Of a stretch of 58,827 bases of DNA, positions 27,637 to 36,224 are shown piece after piece. Under the pieces are notes generated by a model. The model was not told the origin of the DNA and did not search any database. It worked only from the letters and a program-made list of their open reading frames with translations. This DNA is from Herpetosiphon llansteffanensis (GTDB lineage: Bacteria > Chloroflexota > Chloroflexia > Chloroflexales > Herpetosiphonaceae), in contig NZ_PUBZ01000098.1 of NCBI RefSeq assembly GCF_003205875.1, positions 1-58,827 on the forward strand, written 5' to 3'. The position numbers were made by a program, and so were the translations under genes. Position 1 is the first letter of the stretch. Every line of letters begins with the position of its first letter.

Positions 27637-28059
27637 ATGCAAATTAAACAGATTGAAAGTGCCGCCGAGATTGCCAGCACCTTTGCCGTGATGCAGCAAT
27701 TACGCCCGGCATTAGTTGAAGCAGAGTATGTTGCCCGTATTCAACGCATGCAACAACATGGCTATCGCTTGGCAGCAGTTGTGGTTGATGGCGAAGTTCA
27801 AGCGCTGGCAGGCTATCGTTTTATGGAGATGTTGTACGCTGGAATGTTGTTATATGTCGATGACCTAATTACTTCAGCCAGCCAACGCTCAAGTGGCCAT
27901 GGCAAGGCGCTGTTGGATTGGCTTAAAGCTGAAGCCAAAACCCAAGGCTGCAACGAATTGCACCTTGATAGCGGAGTGCAACGCGAGCAAGCGCATAAAT
28001 TTTATTTTCGCGAAGGCCTGACGATTAATGCCTATCACTTTCGAATTGCCCTCGATTAA
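27637..28059 (+). CDS. GNAT-family N-acetyltransferase
   Basis: A 140-aa protein with the acetyl-CoA-binding core of the GNAT fold: the LLYVDDLITSASQRSSGHGK strand and P-loop-like segment (about 70-92, variant of Q/R-x-x-G-x-G/A), then ALLDWLKAEAKTQGC and a C-terminal ELHLDSGVQREQAHKFYFR typical of the family. The substrate is unknown. ATG 27637 is preceded by GGAG at eight bases; the frame's TTG at 27616 is less likely. A bidirectional hairpin separates it from convergent mtnA. Confidence 0.88.
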   Translation: MQIKQIESAAEIASTFAVMQQLRPALVEAEYVARIQRMQQHGYRLAAVVVDGEVQALAGYRFMEMLYAGMLLYVDDLITSASQRSSGHGKALLDWLKAEAKTQGCNELHLDSGVQREQAHKFYFREGLTINAYHFRIALD

Positions 28060-28066
28060 CCAACAA

Positions 28067-28099
28067 GCCCAGTGCAAAGTTTTGCGCTCTGCACTGGGC
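28067..28099. terminator. Bidirectional terminator between GNAT and mtnA
   Basis: Perfect 10-bp arms (gcccagtgca/tgcactgggc) around a 13-nt loop, between two convergent stop codons. Confidence 0.7.
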
Positions 28100-28105
28100 C
28101 AATTT

Positions 28106-29185
28106 CTATCCCAACAATGGAATAACGTCTAGTGGTGCATCACTGCTCTCATCCAAATAGCGTTGAATCATGGCTGGGCGATAAATTCCGCGATCAGTCA
28201 CAATGCTGCTAATCAATTCTGGCGGCGTAACATCAAAAGCTGGATAATAGCCGCGAACCCCTGCTGGAGCGATCCGCTGGCCATTCATCATCAGCACTTC
28301 ATCGCCATTGCGCTCCTCAATTGGAATCTCAGCGCCAGTCGCAGTGTTAATATCGGGGCCATCGTAGCCCAGCACATAAAACGGCACACCATGGCGTTTG
28401 GCAAGGACAGCATTGGTATAGGTACCAACTTTATTGGCAATCGAGCCATCGAGCGCAATCCGATCAGCGGCGGTGATATAAACGCTAATCATATCGCGGC
28501 TAAAACAAAAGCCCGACATATTATCGTTAATCACCGTCACCTGCGAGCCAATTTCTAAGGCTTGCGAGGCAGTCAAACGAATGCCTTGGCCATACGGGCG
28601 AGTTTCGGTTGGCATCACCGCCACTTGTTTGCCCTGTTTCACCACGGCAGTGTAGAGCATCCAATTGAAGGCAGCGCCAGGATAGCAAACCGTCAGCACG
28701 GTGTCGCCATCGGTCAGCAACTCGGCAGCCCGCACGCCACAGCGCTCCGCCGAACGGTCGCCACGCTGAATTTCGCCAGCAACATAGCGATAAACCACGT
28801 CATTTGGGGCTTGGTTTTGATTCAGTGCCTGCAAGGCCAAGCGTTCTGCTTCAGCCAAAATGGTGTGCAAATCGTCGGCAGTTGGGCGGGTACGGCGCAA
28901 ACGCTCCAGCGCTTGACCTAAAACCACTTGTTGCTCAGCCAACGAATAGTCACTAGCTTGATCGAGGGCTAAGGCCAAACCATAGCCAGCAGCATAGGCC
29001 AACGGCGGGCCGCCTTGAATCACCATGGTTTCAATTGCTTGCGCCACGGCTTCGAGATTGGCACAATCGACCCAAACGATTTCGGCAGGATACAAACGGC
29101 GATTTAATATGGAAACAATGCTTTTTTCGCGGTCGTAGCGCAAGGTATCGCCACGGCGGGTCAGCAAAGGTAAACGTCCAGTCAT
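28106..29185 (-). CDS. mtnA: S-methyl-5-thioribose-1-phosphate isomerase
   Basis: A 359-aa enzyme that isomerises methylthioribose-1-phosphate to methylthioribulose-1-phosphate in methionine salvage. The family motifs are NRRLYPAEIVWVDC, QGGPPLAYAAGYGLALA, the catalytic-cysteine region VLTVCYPGAAFN (GxxxT/C region), PTETRPYGQGIRLTASQAL and the aspartate motif ITAADRIALDGSIANKVGTY. ATG 29185 is chosen because GAGG is six bases upstream; the frame extends to 29233 without support. It is divergent from the YdcF-like gene and 1.8 kb from the MTA/SAH deaminase gene, which belongs to the same metabolism. Confidence 0.95.
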   Translation of the reverse strand: MTGRLPLLTRRGDTLRYDREKSIVSILNRRLYPAEIVWVDCANLEAVAQAIETMVIQGGPPLAYAAGYGLALALDQASDYSLAEQQVVLGQALERLRRTRPTADDLHTILAEAERLALQALNQNQAPNDVVYRYVAGEIQRGDRSAERCGVRAAELLTDGDTVLTVCYPGAAFNWMLYTAVVKQGKQVAVMPTETRPYGQGIRLTASQALEIGSQVTVINDNMSGFCFSRDMISVYITAADRIALDGSIANKVGTYTNAVLAKRHGVPFYVLGYDGPDINTATGAEIPIEERNGDEVLMMNGQRIAPAGVRGYYPAFDVTPPELISSIVTDRGIYRPAMIQRYLDESSDAPLDVIPLLG

Positions 29186-29296
29186 CGGCAACCTCATACT
29201 TCGTTGATACGAAAATTGTAGCAGAGATTGCATTGCAACTCGCTTGAGCGTGGTAGTATAGGGCCAAAATCAGCAACCCTAGGGCAAAGGATCGCA

Positions 29297-29905
29297 ATGC
29301 AATCACCAGCAAAACAATGGCTCCGCCGCAGCCTTCGCGGGCTATTCGCCAGCATCTGTTTGGCAAGTGTGCTGTTTATCAGCACTGGCTATATTGTGGC
29401 TCGCCAGGCTGACCGAGCAGAATTGCGCCCAGTTGATGCCTTGTTGGTGCTCGGCGCAGCCCAGTGGGATGGCGAGCCGTCGCCGGTGCTCGAAGCCCGT
29501 TTGACCGAAGCGATTCGGCTCTATCGCCTGGGCTATGCCCGCCGCATCATCGTTTCTGGCGGCACCGGCCTCAACGACACCCGCTCGGAAGCATCGGTGG
29601 CCTATGATTTTTTGATTGAGCAAGCAATCGATCCAACCTTGATCATCAGTGTGGCCCAAGGCAGCGACACCCGCACCACCTTGTTGGCAGTGCGCGACGA
29701 AATGCAACGCCAGCAGATCGATAGCTTGTTGATTGTGACCGACCCGCCGCACCTGTTGCGAGCGCTCAAAATGGCCCACGACTATGGCATTACCAGCTTT
29801 GGCGCGCCCGTCAAGGCCAATACACCAACTACGAATTGGGCTAGTATCAAAGCTACCAGCCGCGAAACCTTGGCCTACTTAGCCTATGTACTCTTAGACC
29901 AATAA
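29297..29905 (+). CDS. YdcF/SanA-like DUF218 membrane-anchored protein
   Basis: A 202-aa protein with one N-terminal transmembrane helix (about residues 14-35) followed by a DUF218 domain: VDALLVLGAAQWDGEPSPVLEARL, the sequence IIVSGGTG and TRSEASVAYDFLIEQ, and SLLIVTDPPHLLRALKMA. Members are placed in envelope maintenance (SanA, ElyC), although the reaction is not established. ATG 29297 is preceded by AAAGGA. The gene is expressed divergently from mtnA. Confidence 0.88.
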   Translation: MQSPAKQWLRRSLRGLFASICLASVLFISTGYIVARQADRAELRPVDALLVLGAAQWDGEPSPVLEARLTEAIRLYRLGYARRIIVSGGTGLNDTRSEASVAYDFLIEQAIDPTLIISVAQGSDTRTTLLAVRDEMQRQQIDSLLIVTDPPHLLRALKMAHDYGITSFGAPVKANTPTTNWASIKATSRETLAYLAYVLLDQ

Positions 29906-29984
29906 GATCGTGACTTTTGGCATACCAAAACCTGAGCATCTGTGCGTCAAAGTCATCGTATGTGCTTTCAGAGGAGGCCACGCG

Positions 29985-30875
29985 ATGATGACAGTACACT
30001 CTTTGCCCACTGCCATTCAAGCTGTTTACCATAGCTTGATCGACCACCCCCGTTGGCACAGCTTCGGCAAACAAACCTGCGGTTCATGGCGCGATCTGTT
30101 ATTAATCGAGTCGGTTGTGCGTTATCCCCGCCAAACCTTGCACGGTTATGTCAATTATCTCCATTATTACACCCCGTTGATTGTAGCGAGTGTGTTAGAG
30201 AAGGCTTTGCAGCAAGGTTGGCTGGTGCTTGATCATGGCAAATATGAGCCAGGGCCGCGCTATCCCAGCTATCTGCTCGAACGCGCCGATTTAATTCAAG
30301 AATTATTGAATCTTTGGCCAACCGCCGCTGCTCAAGCTGTCGCCGAATATGGCGAACGTTTATGCGCCACAATTCCTGCCCAAGCCTGCCTTGACCATCT
30401 GCTCTATGCCTATGGCCCACGCCCCAGCGCCCACAAAGCAGCAACTTTTGAAGAACGTGCGCTGTTGGTTTGCACTGCACTAAGCAACTATCGCGCCGAT
30501 GCCAAAGCTTTGGCATGGCATGCTTGTGGTATTAGCCCAACCCAAGGCACAATTTTGCGCGCAATTATCAAACATCACACCCCAATTTCGCGTTGCAATT
30601 TACTGATCGCCGTCGATCCCTATTTGGGCATCTGCGCCGAAAGCGCCATCGAAGCGCTGTTAGCCCAACAATGGATCACGCGTGACGACCGTGGTTTGCG
30701 CCTAACTGCCACCGGTTGGGGCTATTGGCATGCTGGCCGCAGCGCCTTGCGCCAACGCATCGCCCAACTCTATGGCGTGCTGAATTATCAAGAAACCCAA
30801 GAGTTTATTATGGGCGCACAAACTCTGGTTAACACAACCAAATATGTCTTTGCCCAACATTTAGCAATGGCTTGA
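29985..30875 (+). CDS. Hypothetical protein, possible winged-helix segments
   Basis: A 296-aa protein with no family I recognise. Two regions have a winged-helix-like feel: about 45-85 (YVNYLHYYTPLIVASVLEKAL then QQGWLVLDHG) and about 195-245 (ISRCNLLIAVDPYLGICAES, then IEALLAQQWITRDDRGLRLT), each ending in a 'new-helix then charged wing' pattern. ATG 29985 follows GAGGAGG by eight bases, an unusually strong site. It could be a regulator, but that is an inference. It lies between a YdcF-like gene and the deaminase-CYTH gene; a hairpin at 30952 probably ends its transcript. Confidence 0.5.
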   Translation: MMTVHSLPTAIQAVYHSLIDHPRWHSFGKQTCGSWRDLLLIESVVRYPRQTLHGYVNYLHYYTPLIVASVLEKALQQGWLVLDHGKYEPGPRYPSYLLERADLIQELLNLWPTAAAQAVAEYGERLCATIPAQACLDHLLYAYGPRPSAHKAATFEERALLVCTALSNYRADAKALAWHACGISPTQGTILRAIIKHHTPISRCNLLIAVDPYLGICAESAIEALLAQQWITRDDRGLRLTATGWGYWHAGRSALRQRIAQLYGVLNYQETQEFIMGAQTLVNTTKYVFAQHLAMA

Positions 30876-30898
30876 TCTACATTTAACCAAAACCGTGG

Positions 30899-30904
30899 TA
30901 CAAT
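30899..30904 (+). promoter_or_regulatory. Extended -10 for the deaminase-CYTH gene
   Basis: TGGTACAAT forms an extended -10 (TGn TACAAT); no good -35 is present. A transcript would start near 30911 and give a leader of about 87 nt before the ATG at 30998. Confidence 0.35.
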
Positions 30905-30951
30905 GACCTGAATACCTCCCGCCAGACGGGACTCAAAATTTGCCATCTAAG

Positions 30952-30977
30952 GCACAAGCGATGATGCTTGTGCTTTT
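30952..30977 (+). terminator. Terminator-like hairpin in front of the deaminase-CYTH gene
   Basis: Perfect 8-bp arms (gcacaagc/gcttgtgc, 6-nt loop) followed by TTTT. It stands only about 20 bp before the next start codon and after an apparent promoter, so it either ends the 296-aa gene or acts as an attenuator of the deaminase gene. Confidence 0.6.
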
Positions 30978-30997
30978 GTGCAACATAAGGAGGCCAA

Positions 30998-32980
30998 ATG
31001 GCTTTAGAACAAATTGATACCCTGCTGCTTAATGGCATCGTCGTAACAATGGACGCAGCAGGAACGATCTTTCGTGATGGTGGGGTGGCAATTCAGGCTG
31101 GTGCTATCGTTGCGGTTGGGCCAAGCAGCGAATTACGCGAGCGCTATACCGCCAATCAAACGATCGACTGTAACAATCATGCCATTGTGCCTGGCTTAAT
31201 CAATGGCCATGCTCACGTTCCAATGAGCTTGTTGCGCGGCATCGTCGCCGACCAACAGCTGGATGTGTGGCTCTATGGGTATATGTTTCCGGTCGAAAGT
31301 CGCTTTGTCAACCCCGAATTCGTGTACCATGGCACGCGCCTCTCGTGTGCCGAGATGATCAGAGGCGGCATTACGAGCTTCGTCGATATGTATTTCTTCG
31401 AGGAAGAAGTTGCCCGCGCCGCCGACCAAGCAGGCATGCGCGCCATCTGTGGCCAAACTGTCATGAAATGGCCAACTCCCGACGCAGCCTCTTACGATGA
31501 AGGTTTAGAGCGCACTCGACGCTTTTTTGAACAATGGAAAGATCATGGGCGCGTGATTCCGGCGATTGCCCCACACGCACCCTACACCTGCAATAGCACG
31601 ATCTATCGCGCTGCCGCCGATTTGGCCCGCGAATTCGATGTGCCGCTGGTAACTCACCTCAGCGAAACCGCTCGCGAAGTTGAAGAAGCTCGTCAGTTGG
31701 TCGATAAATCGCCAATCGCCTATGTTGCCGATTTGGATGCTTTCACAGGCAAAGGGATTGCAGCCCACTGTGTGCACATCGACAAACGCGATATGCAATT
31801 GCTCAAAAAGCATAATGCTGGCGCAGTGCCCTGCCCAACCAGCAACCTCAAACTGGCCAGCGGCGTGGCCAAATATAGCGACATGCTCCAAGCTGGGGTG
31901 AATGTTGGGCTTGGCACCGACGGCCCCGCCTCAAACGATGACCAAGATTTATGGATGGAAGTTCATTTGGCGGCGATTTTGCCCAAAGGTGTGACTGGCG
32001 ACCCAACAGTGGTCACCGCCAAACAAGTCTTTGCCATGGCTACCAGCATGGGAGCCAAAGCAGTACACCTTGAGCATTTGGTCGGCAGCCTTGAAGCAGG
32101 CAAACGCGCCGATGTTACCATTGTTGAGCTTGGCGGATTACACGTTGTGCCAGCCCCAGCCTACAACTATAGCAACGATTCAATCTACAATCACTTGGTC
32201 TACTCGGTCCGTTCAGGCGATGTGCGCCACGTCTTGATCGATGGCGCGTGGGTGATGCAAGATCGCCAATTATTGACCCTTGATGAAAACGAAGTGCGCA
32301 GCAATGCCATGCGCATCGCCGAAACCATCAATCAATTTCTCAGCCAACGCGAAGTCAATCTGTTGGATAAAATTTTGGCCATCGGCGGAGTCAAGCAGGC
32401 CGAAATCTTCGAAGTCCAAGTCAAAGCGCGCTTGGAAGATGCGAGTGGGGTCGAAGCTTTGCTGGCCTCGCATGCAGTTGAAATTACCAAGGCCAGCGAG
32501 CGCAAACAATACGATACCTATCTGCTCTTCGATGATGCAACTCGTGGCCGCATTCGCTACCGCGAAGATCATCGGGTTGATGGCTCGCGGATTGAGCCAA
32601 AATACAACTTGACCTTGACGATGCCCAATGAACGCGAAGATTTGCCTTCGGCAGTGTTGCTCTCCCGCGCGCGCTACACTGCGCCAGCCGATCGCTCGTT
32701 GCGTTTCTATCGCGAATATTTCTCGCCCGACCATGTGCTTGAAGTTGAGAAATATCGTCGCCGCTGGCGGATTATGTATGGCGAGGTTGATTTTGCGGTC
32801 AACATCGACATGATCACCAGTGGCCCAGCCAAAGGCACCTATTTGGAAGTCAAGAGCCGCACCTGGTCGGCTCGCGACGCTGAAAGCAAAACCCAAATTA
32901 TCAGCGAATTGTTGCAATTGGCCGGAGTCAGCGCCGATCAAGTTATCAAACAAGAGTACGTCGAATTAGCCCAAGCCTAA
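30998..32980 (+). CDS. MTA/SAH deaminase fused to a CYTH-like domain
   Basis: A 660-aa fusion. Residues 1 to about 445 are an amidohydrolase of the MtaD/SsnA group: the metal site begins GHAHVPMSLLRG and continues in THLSETAREVEEAR, HCVHIDK and LGTDGPASNDDQDLWME. It deaminates 5'-methylthioadenosine or S-adenosylhomocysteine to the inosine form. Residues about 465-655 resemble a CYTH triphosphate-tunnel fold (charged strands RIRYREDHR, the LEVEKYRRRWRI and VDFAVNIDM segments and a late TYLEVKSRTW). The first acidic motif reads EVQVKAR rather than the usual ExExK. The two halves are not usually fused; the CYTH role here is unknown. ATG 30998 follows AAGGAGG. Confidence 0.85.
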   Translation: MALEQIDTLLLNGIVVTMDAAGTIFRDGGVAIQAGAIVAVGPSSELRERYTANQTIDCNNHAIVPGLINGHAHVPMSLLRGIVADQQLDVWLYGYMFPVESRFVNPEFVYHGTRLSCAEMIRGGITSFVDMYFFEEEVARAADQAGMRAICGQTVMKWPTPDAASYDEGLERTRRFFEQWKDHGRVIPAIAPHAPYTCNSTIYRAAADLAREFDVPLVTHLSETAREVEEARQLVDKSPIAYVADLDAFTGKGIAAHCVHIDKRDMQLLKKHNAGAVPCPTSNLKLASGVAKYSDMLQAGVNVGLGTDGPASNDDQDLWMEVHLAAILPKGVTGDPTVVTAKQVFAMATSMGAKAVHLEHLVGSLEAGKRADVTIVELGGLHVVPAPAYNYSNDSIYNHLVYSVRSGDVRHVLIDGAWVMQDRQLLTLDENEVRSNAMRIAETINQFLSQREVNLLDKILAIGGVKQAEIFEVQVKARLEDASGVEALLASHAVEITKASERKQYDTYLLFDDATRGRIRYREDHRVDGSRIEPKYNLTLTMPNEREDLPSAVLLSRARYTAPADRSLRFYREYFSPDHVLEVEKYRRRWRIMYGEVDFAVNIDMITSGPAKGTYLEVKSRTWSARDAESKTQIISELLQLAGVSADQVIKQEYVELAQA

Positions 32981-32987
32981 ATCAAAA

Positions 32988-33018
32988 GCCCGCAGCCATG
33001 AACCTCATGGCTGCGGGC
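32988..33018 (-). terminator. Terminator between convergent genes
   Basis: Perfect 14-bp arms around the loop acc. On the minus strand the stem is followed by TTTTGAT, making it the terminator of the toast-rack gene; in the plus direction it could end the deaminase gene but has no T-run. Confidence 0.7.
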
Positions 33019-33044
33019 GTGGTTCGGTTGGCAAAGCAAAAGGC

Positions 33045-33923
33045 TTATCGAATGCTGACGCTCGAAGCAGAGCCAGAAAGATAAATATCTAAGCGATACG
33101 ATTCATCACTCTCTTCCCAACCTGGGCTGCTATAGAGATCATCATCAATCGATTGAATATCCAAGTTTTGGTCGAGATTGAAGGCTGTAGCAGTATCATC
33201 ACGATGAATTCGCACCGGAACGCCCGGCGGCAAGGTTAGTTCTAAAGTCGTTGCATCGATATTAAAATGATATTCCCCGCGCTCAGCCAAGGCAATCGTT
33301 GCAGTACCAGCCTGCAATTCTGCATTAATAGTGCCAATTTGCAACGACGTTAAATCAGCGTTTAAACTCACACCGCGCAAATTCCAATCGAAATCAACCG
33401 CATGGTTCATCGAGACCAAAATAGTTTGCTCAGATCTAGTGCTGCTTAATGGGCTATCTTGGCCTAAAACAATCGTTATTTGATCGTTATCTGGTTGCAA
33501 TTCGCGCACATTGATATTGCTTGCTTTAACAATCCCAGCAATCGAAGCTTGGCCATCGAGAATTTCTGGCTTAATTGCAAGTGTGCTATTGCTTTGTTTT
33601 ACAATAATATGCGCCGTTTCGGGCAATGGTGCGCCTTGCGGGTAGCTCATCGCATAATTTGGCTCGTTATAGGTAAGCCCATAAACACCCATAACTGCCA
33701 ACACAAGCAAGGCCAAACCAAGCCCAAGCTTCGGTCGATTGCGCACCAGCAACAAATCAAGGCCAGCCCCGATCAACAAGACTGGCCAAAACTGTTCAAG
33801 GATGTCGAACAAACTGGCCTCAAAAAGATTGATTGCCGAAAGCGCGCCCAGCAAGCCGAGGCCAATCAGCAAACAGGGCCAGAATAATGAACGGCGCGGT
33901 GTTTGCTCCGTTACAGTTGTCAT
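33045..33923 (-). CDS. LiaF-like/toast-rack membrane protein
   Basis: A 292-aa protein with four short hydrophobic helices at the N-terminus (about 10-95; LiaI/LiaF-type transmembrane region) and a soluble repetitive C-terminal beta domain (about 110-290). That domain's regular beta strands (TLQIGTINAELQAGTATIAL) have the layout of toast-rack/DUF2154 domains found in cell-wall stress proteins. The start ATG 33923 has a GAGGGG site. It is 14 bp downstream of the PspC gene on the same strand, so both are likely one operon; their shared membrane region suggests a common envelope-sensing complex. Confidence 0.75.
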   Translation of the reverse strand: MTTVTEQTPRRSLFWPCLLIGLGLLGALSAINLFEASLFDILEQFWPVLLIGAGLDLLLVRNRPKLGLGLALLVLAVMGVYGLTYNEPNYAMSYPQGAPLPETAHIIVKQSNSTLAIKPEILDGQASIAGIVKASNINVRELQPDNDQITIVLGQDSPLSSTRSEQTILVSMNHAVDFDWNLRGVSLNADLTSLQIGTINAELQAGTATIALAERGEYHFNIDATTLELTLPPGVPVRIHRDDTATAFNLDQNLDIQSIDDDLYSSPGWEESDESYRLDIYLSGSASSVSIR

Positions 33924-33937
33924 CGCAAACCCCTCTC

Positions 33938-34504
33938 TTATCCGCGCCGACGAAACAGCATTATCCCTAAACCAATCAAGAGCAATGGTGTAATGAATTC
34001 AGCAGCGCCGCCAAATTTATCGAGCATCGTAATCAAGCCAAATGCCAGCAACAACAACCCAAGAACCTTTTTGTTGTTGCGGGTTGAACGGGGCGCTGGC
34101 GTTGGAGCTGGCGCTGGTTGATGGCCCTGAACAAATGGCGGAATATATTGGTCTGGCCGCACTTGGACGGTTGTGCCAGTATAGGCCTCTGGTTGCTCAG
34201 CAATTGGCTGGCCGGTAAATGGATCATAGCGATACTGTGGGCGGGCAGCGTTGATTGGTTGCTGTGGTGGTGGCACAACGCCCGCTTGCTGGTGTGGCAT
34301 AAAAGGTGGTGGCATAGCCCCAGGTTTTTCGCTTGGCATAATTAACCACAATACAGGATAAATAAAGAAACTTAAGCCTGTAAAGATGAGTAAAATCATG
34401 ACTAAACGCACCAGCGTTGAATCAATTTCAAAGTAAGCACCTAACCCTCCACACACGCCAGCAAGCTTGCGGTCGTAGTAGGAGCGCAATAACCGTGGTT
34501 GCAT
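33938..34504 (-). CDS. PspC-domain membrane protein with LiaF-type C-terminal helices
   Basis: A 188-aa protein. Residues 1-60 are a PspC domain (RKLAGVCGGLGAYFEIDSTL, then a long hydrophobic helix VRLVMILLIFTGLSFF). The middle about 60-140 is a Pro/Gln-rich cytoplasmic linker, and the C-terminus has two more hydrophobic helices like those at the start of the LiaF-like neighbour. PspC-domain proteins take part in phage-shock or cell envelope responses. ATG 34504 follows GGAGG closely. Operon with the next gene. Confidence 0.85.
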   Translation of the reverse strand: MQPRLLRSYYDRKLAGVCGGLGAYFEIDSTLVRLVMILLIFTGLSFFIYPVLWLIMPSEKPGAMPPPFMPHQQAGVVPPPQQPINAARPQYRYDPFTGQPIAEQPEAYTGTTVQVRPDQYIPPFVQGHQPAPAPTPAPRSTRNNKKVLGLLLLAFGLITMLDKFGGAAEFITPLLLIGLGIMLFRRRG

Positions 34505-34816
34505 TGTTTGCCTCCGAACCTTGTGTTCTGTATTTGCTATCGATATGACGCGCTTTGTGGTTCAATTGTTGCAAGCAATCTGCGAACCAACAGGTTAAAC
34601 GCTGAAACCTTTTTTTGCAGGGTTCGTACGTGCTAAGTTCAAGCCTTGGTGTGGGGCTTGCAAGCGCTTGGCATTGTATGCAATCAAGCCAAGTCTGTCG
34701 AATGTTGATTCAAACTCGCATTAATAAAGCACGATGGTATAATTACGCCTCAATTCAAGCATGTGTGTTACAGCGCCGATTAAGGCCTGTCTAATAGTTT
34801 TTTAAGGAGTCGCTTC
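34505..34816. other. Divergent intergenic region with psd promoter element
   Basis: No gene is seen. An extended -10 (TGGTATAAT; hexamer at 34738-34743) lies about 75 bp before the psd ATG. No clear -35. The left part should hold the promoter for the pspC-liaF operon, but I cannot assign it. Confidence 0.45.
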
Positions 34817-35479
34817 ATGCCTTCTACCCGCGCTCGTGTTCGCCGTTCACTGCCAGGTATTGCCATCGAAGGCATGCCTTTCATCGGGGCCGGCTTGGGG
34901 TTAACTGCCCTAACAGCGTTATTTAGTCGCAAGGCAGCGACACTACCCCTCGCCCTTACCGCGTTTACCAGCTATTTCTTCCGCGACCCCGACCGCGAAT
35001 GCCCCGCCGATAGTTCAATTTTGTACGCCGCCGCCGATGGCCATGTCACAATGATTGATGAGGTCGATGAGCCACGCTTTATTGGCGGTAAGGCCACCAG
35101 AATTGTTACCTTCTTATCGGTGTTTGATGTGCATATCAATCGCACGCCTTGCGCTGGCACAGTACAGTATCGCGATTATGTGCAAGGCGAATTTCGCGCA
35201 GCCTGGGATGGCGAGGCCGATATTGTCAACGAACGGGCCTACATTGGGCTTGAAACCGAGCATGGCCCAGTTTTGATCAGTCAAATCGCTGGTTTGGTGG
35301 CCCGCAGAATTGTGACTTGGCCCGTGGTTGGCGAAGAATTAGGCGCTGGCGAGCGCTTCGGCTTGATCAAGTTTGGCTCGCGCACCGATATTTTGGTCCC
35401 AAGCGGCTCAATCAACGTCTTTGTCAAGAAGGGTCAAGCCATCAAAGGTGGGCTGACTCAGATTGGAGCATGGCTGTGA
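34817..35479 (+). CDS. psd: Phosphatidylserine decarboxylase, short type
   Basis: A 220-aa proenzyme that makes phosphatidylethanolamine from phosphatidylserine. The self-cleavage site is the Gly-Ser in VPSGSINVFV (about residues 193-202), which yields the pyruvoyl group; other family motifs are FFRDPDRECP and FDVHINRTPCAG. Length fits the short (archaeal/Actinobacteria-like) class. AAGGAG precedes ATG 34817. The stop overlaps the start of pssA, so the two are translationally coupled and successive in the same pathway. Confidence 0.92.
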   Translation: MPSTRARVRRSLPGIAIEGMPFIGAGLGLTALTALFSRKAATLPLALTAFTSYFFRDPDRECPADSSILYAAADGHVTMIDEVDEPRFIGGKATRIVTFLSVFDVHINRTPCAGTVQYRDYVQGEFRAAWDGEADIVNERAYIGLETEHGPVLISQIAGLVARRIVTWPVVGEELGAGERFGLIKFGSRTDILVPSGSINVFVKKGQAIKGGLTQIGAWL

Positions 35480-36168
35480 AATTTCGCCGTTCATGGGTTC
35501 CCAATCTGGTTACGTCGGGCAACCTGTTTTGCGGCTTTTTAGCAGTTATTGCTGCTGTTGATGGTGAGGCCTTCAAAGCCGCTGTGCTGATTTGTTTGGC
35601 CGCCATTTTTGATACACTCGATGGGCGAACAGCGCGCATGCTGGGCGTAAGTGGCGAGTTTGGCAAGGAGCTTGATTCGCTGGCCGACGTGGTTTCGTTT
35701 GGCACGGCTCCAGCGCTGCTGATTTATCAAGTTTCTTTGCGTGAGGTCGGCTGGCTCGGCACAATTGCCGCAGGCATTTTTGTCTGCTGTGGCGCTGGGC
35801 GTTTGGCTCGCTACAACTTAATCACCAGCTCAGATAAGCGCTTCTTTGTGGGCATGCCGATTCCGATGGCAGGCATGACCGCAGCGTCGTTAGCACTCTA
35901 CACGGGCGCACTCAACCCCTACGTAGCAACTGCATTAATTGGCTTTACAGGCTTTTTGATGGTTAGCACGTTGCGTTTTCCTAGCGTTGAGCAAATTGCC
36001 TTTGAAACCTTCTTGCCCATTCGGATCGCGTTTATTGCGATTTTCGTCTTGGCACTAGCTCGGCCAAGCCAATTTCTGTATGTCTTACCGCTGAGCTACA
36101 TCTCCTATGGCTTGATTGCCAACATTGTTTGGACAATTCGCGGGCGTGGCTCGCGCACAGCCGCTTAA
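35470..36168 (+). CDS. pssA: CDP-diacylglycerol-serine O-phosphatidyltransferase
   Basis: A 232-aa integral membrane enzyme that makes phosphatidylserine, the substrate of the Psd encoded just upstream. The CDP-alcohol phosphotransferase motif D-G-x2-A-R-x8-G-x3-D-x3-D is present as LDGRTARMLGVSGEFGKELD followed by SLAD, and about six hydrophobic helices surround it. ATG 35470 overlaps psd by ten bases and gives the family's normal length; the longer frame from 35317 is not supported. The gene is the second in a psd-pssA pair. Confidence 0.93.
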   Translation: MAVKFRRSWVPNLVTSGNLFCGFLAVIAAVDGEAFKAAVLICLAAIFDTLDGRTARMLGVSGEFGKELDSLADVVSFGTAPALLIYQVSLREVGWLGTIAAGIFVCCGAGRLARYNLITSSDKRFFVGMPIPMAGMTAASLALYTGALNPYVATALIGFTGFLMVSTLRFPSVEQIAFETFLPIRIAFIAIFVLALARPSQFLYVLPLSYISYGLIANIVWTIRGRGSRTAA

Positions 36169-36224
36169 CGACACTTGGGCGTAGTTGTTTGCTACGCCCA
36201 AGCATTCTAAAATTTCAGCAATAC

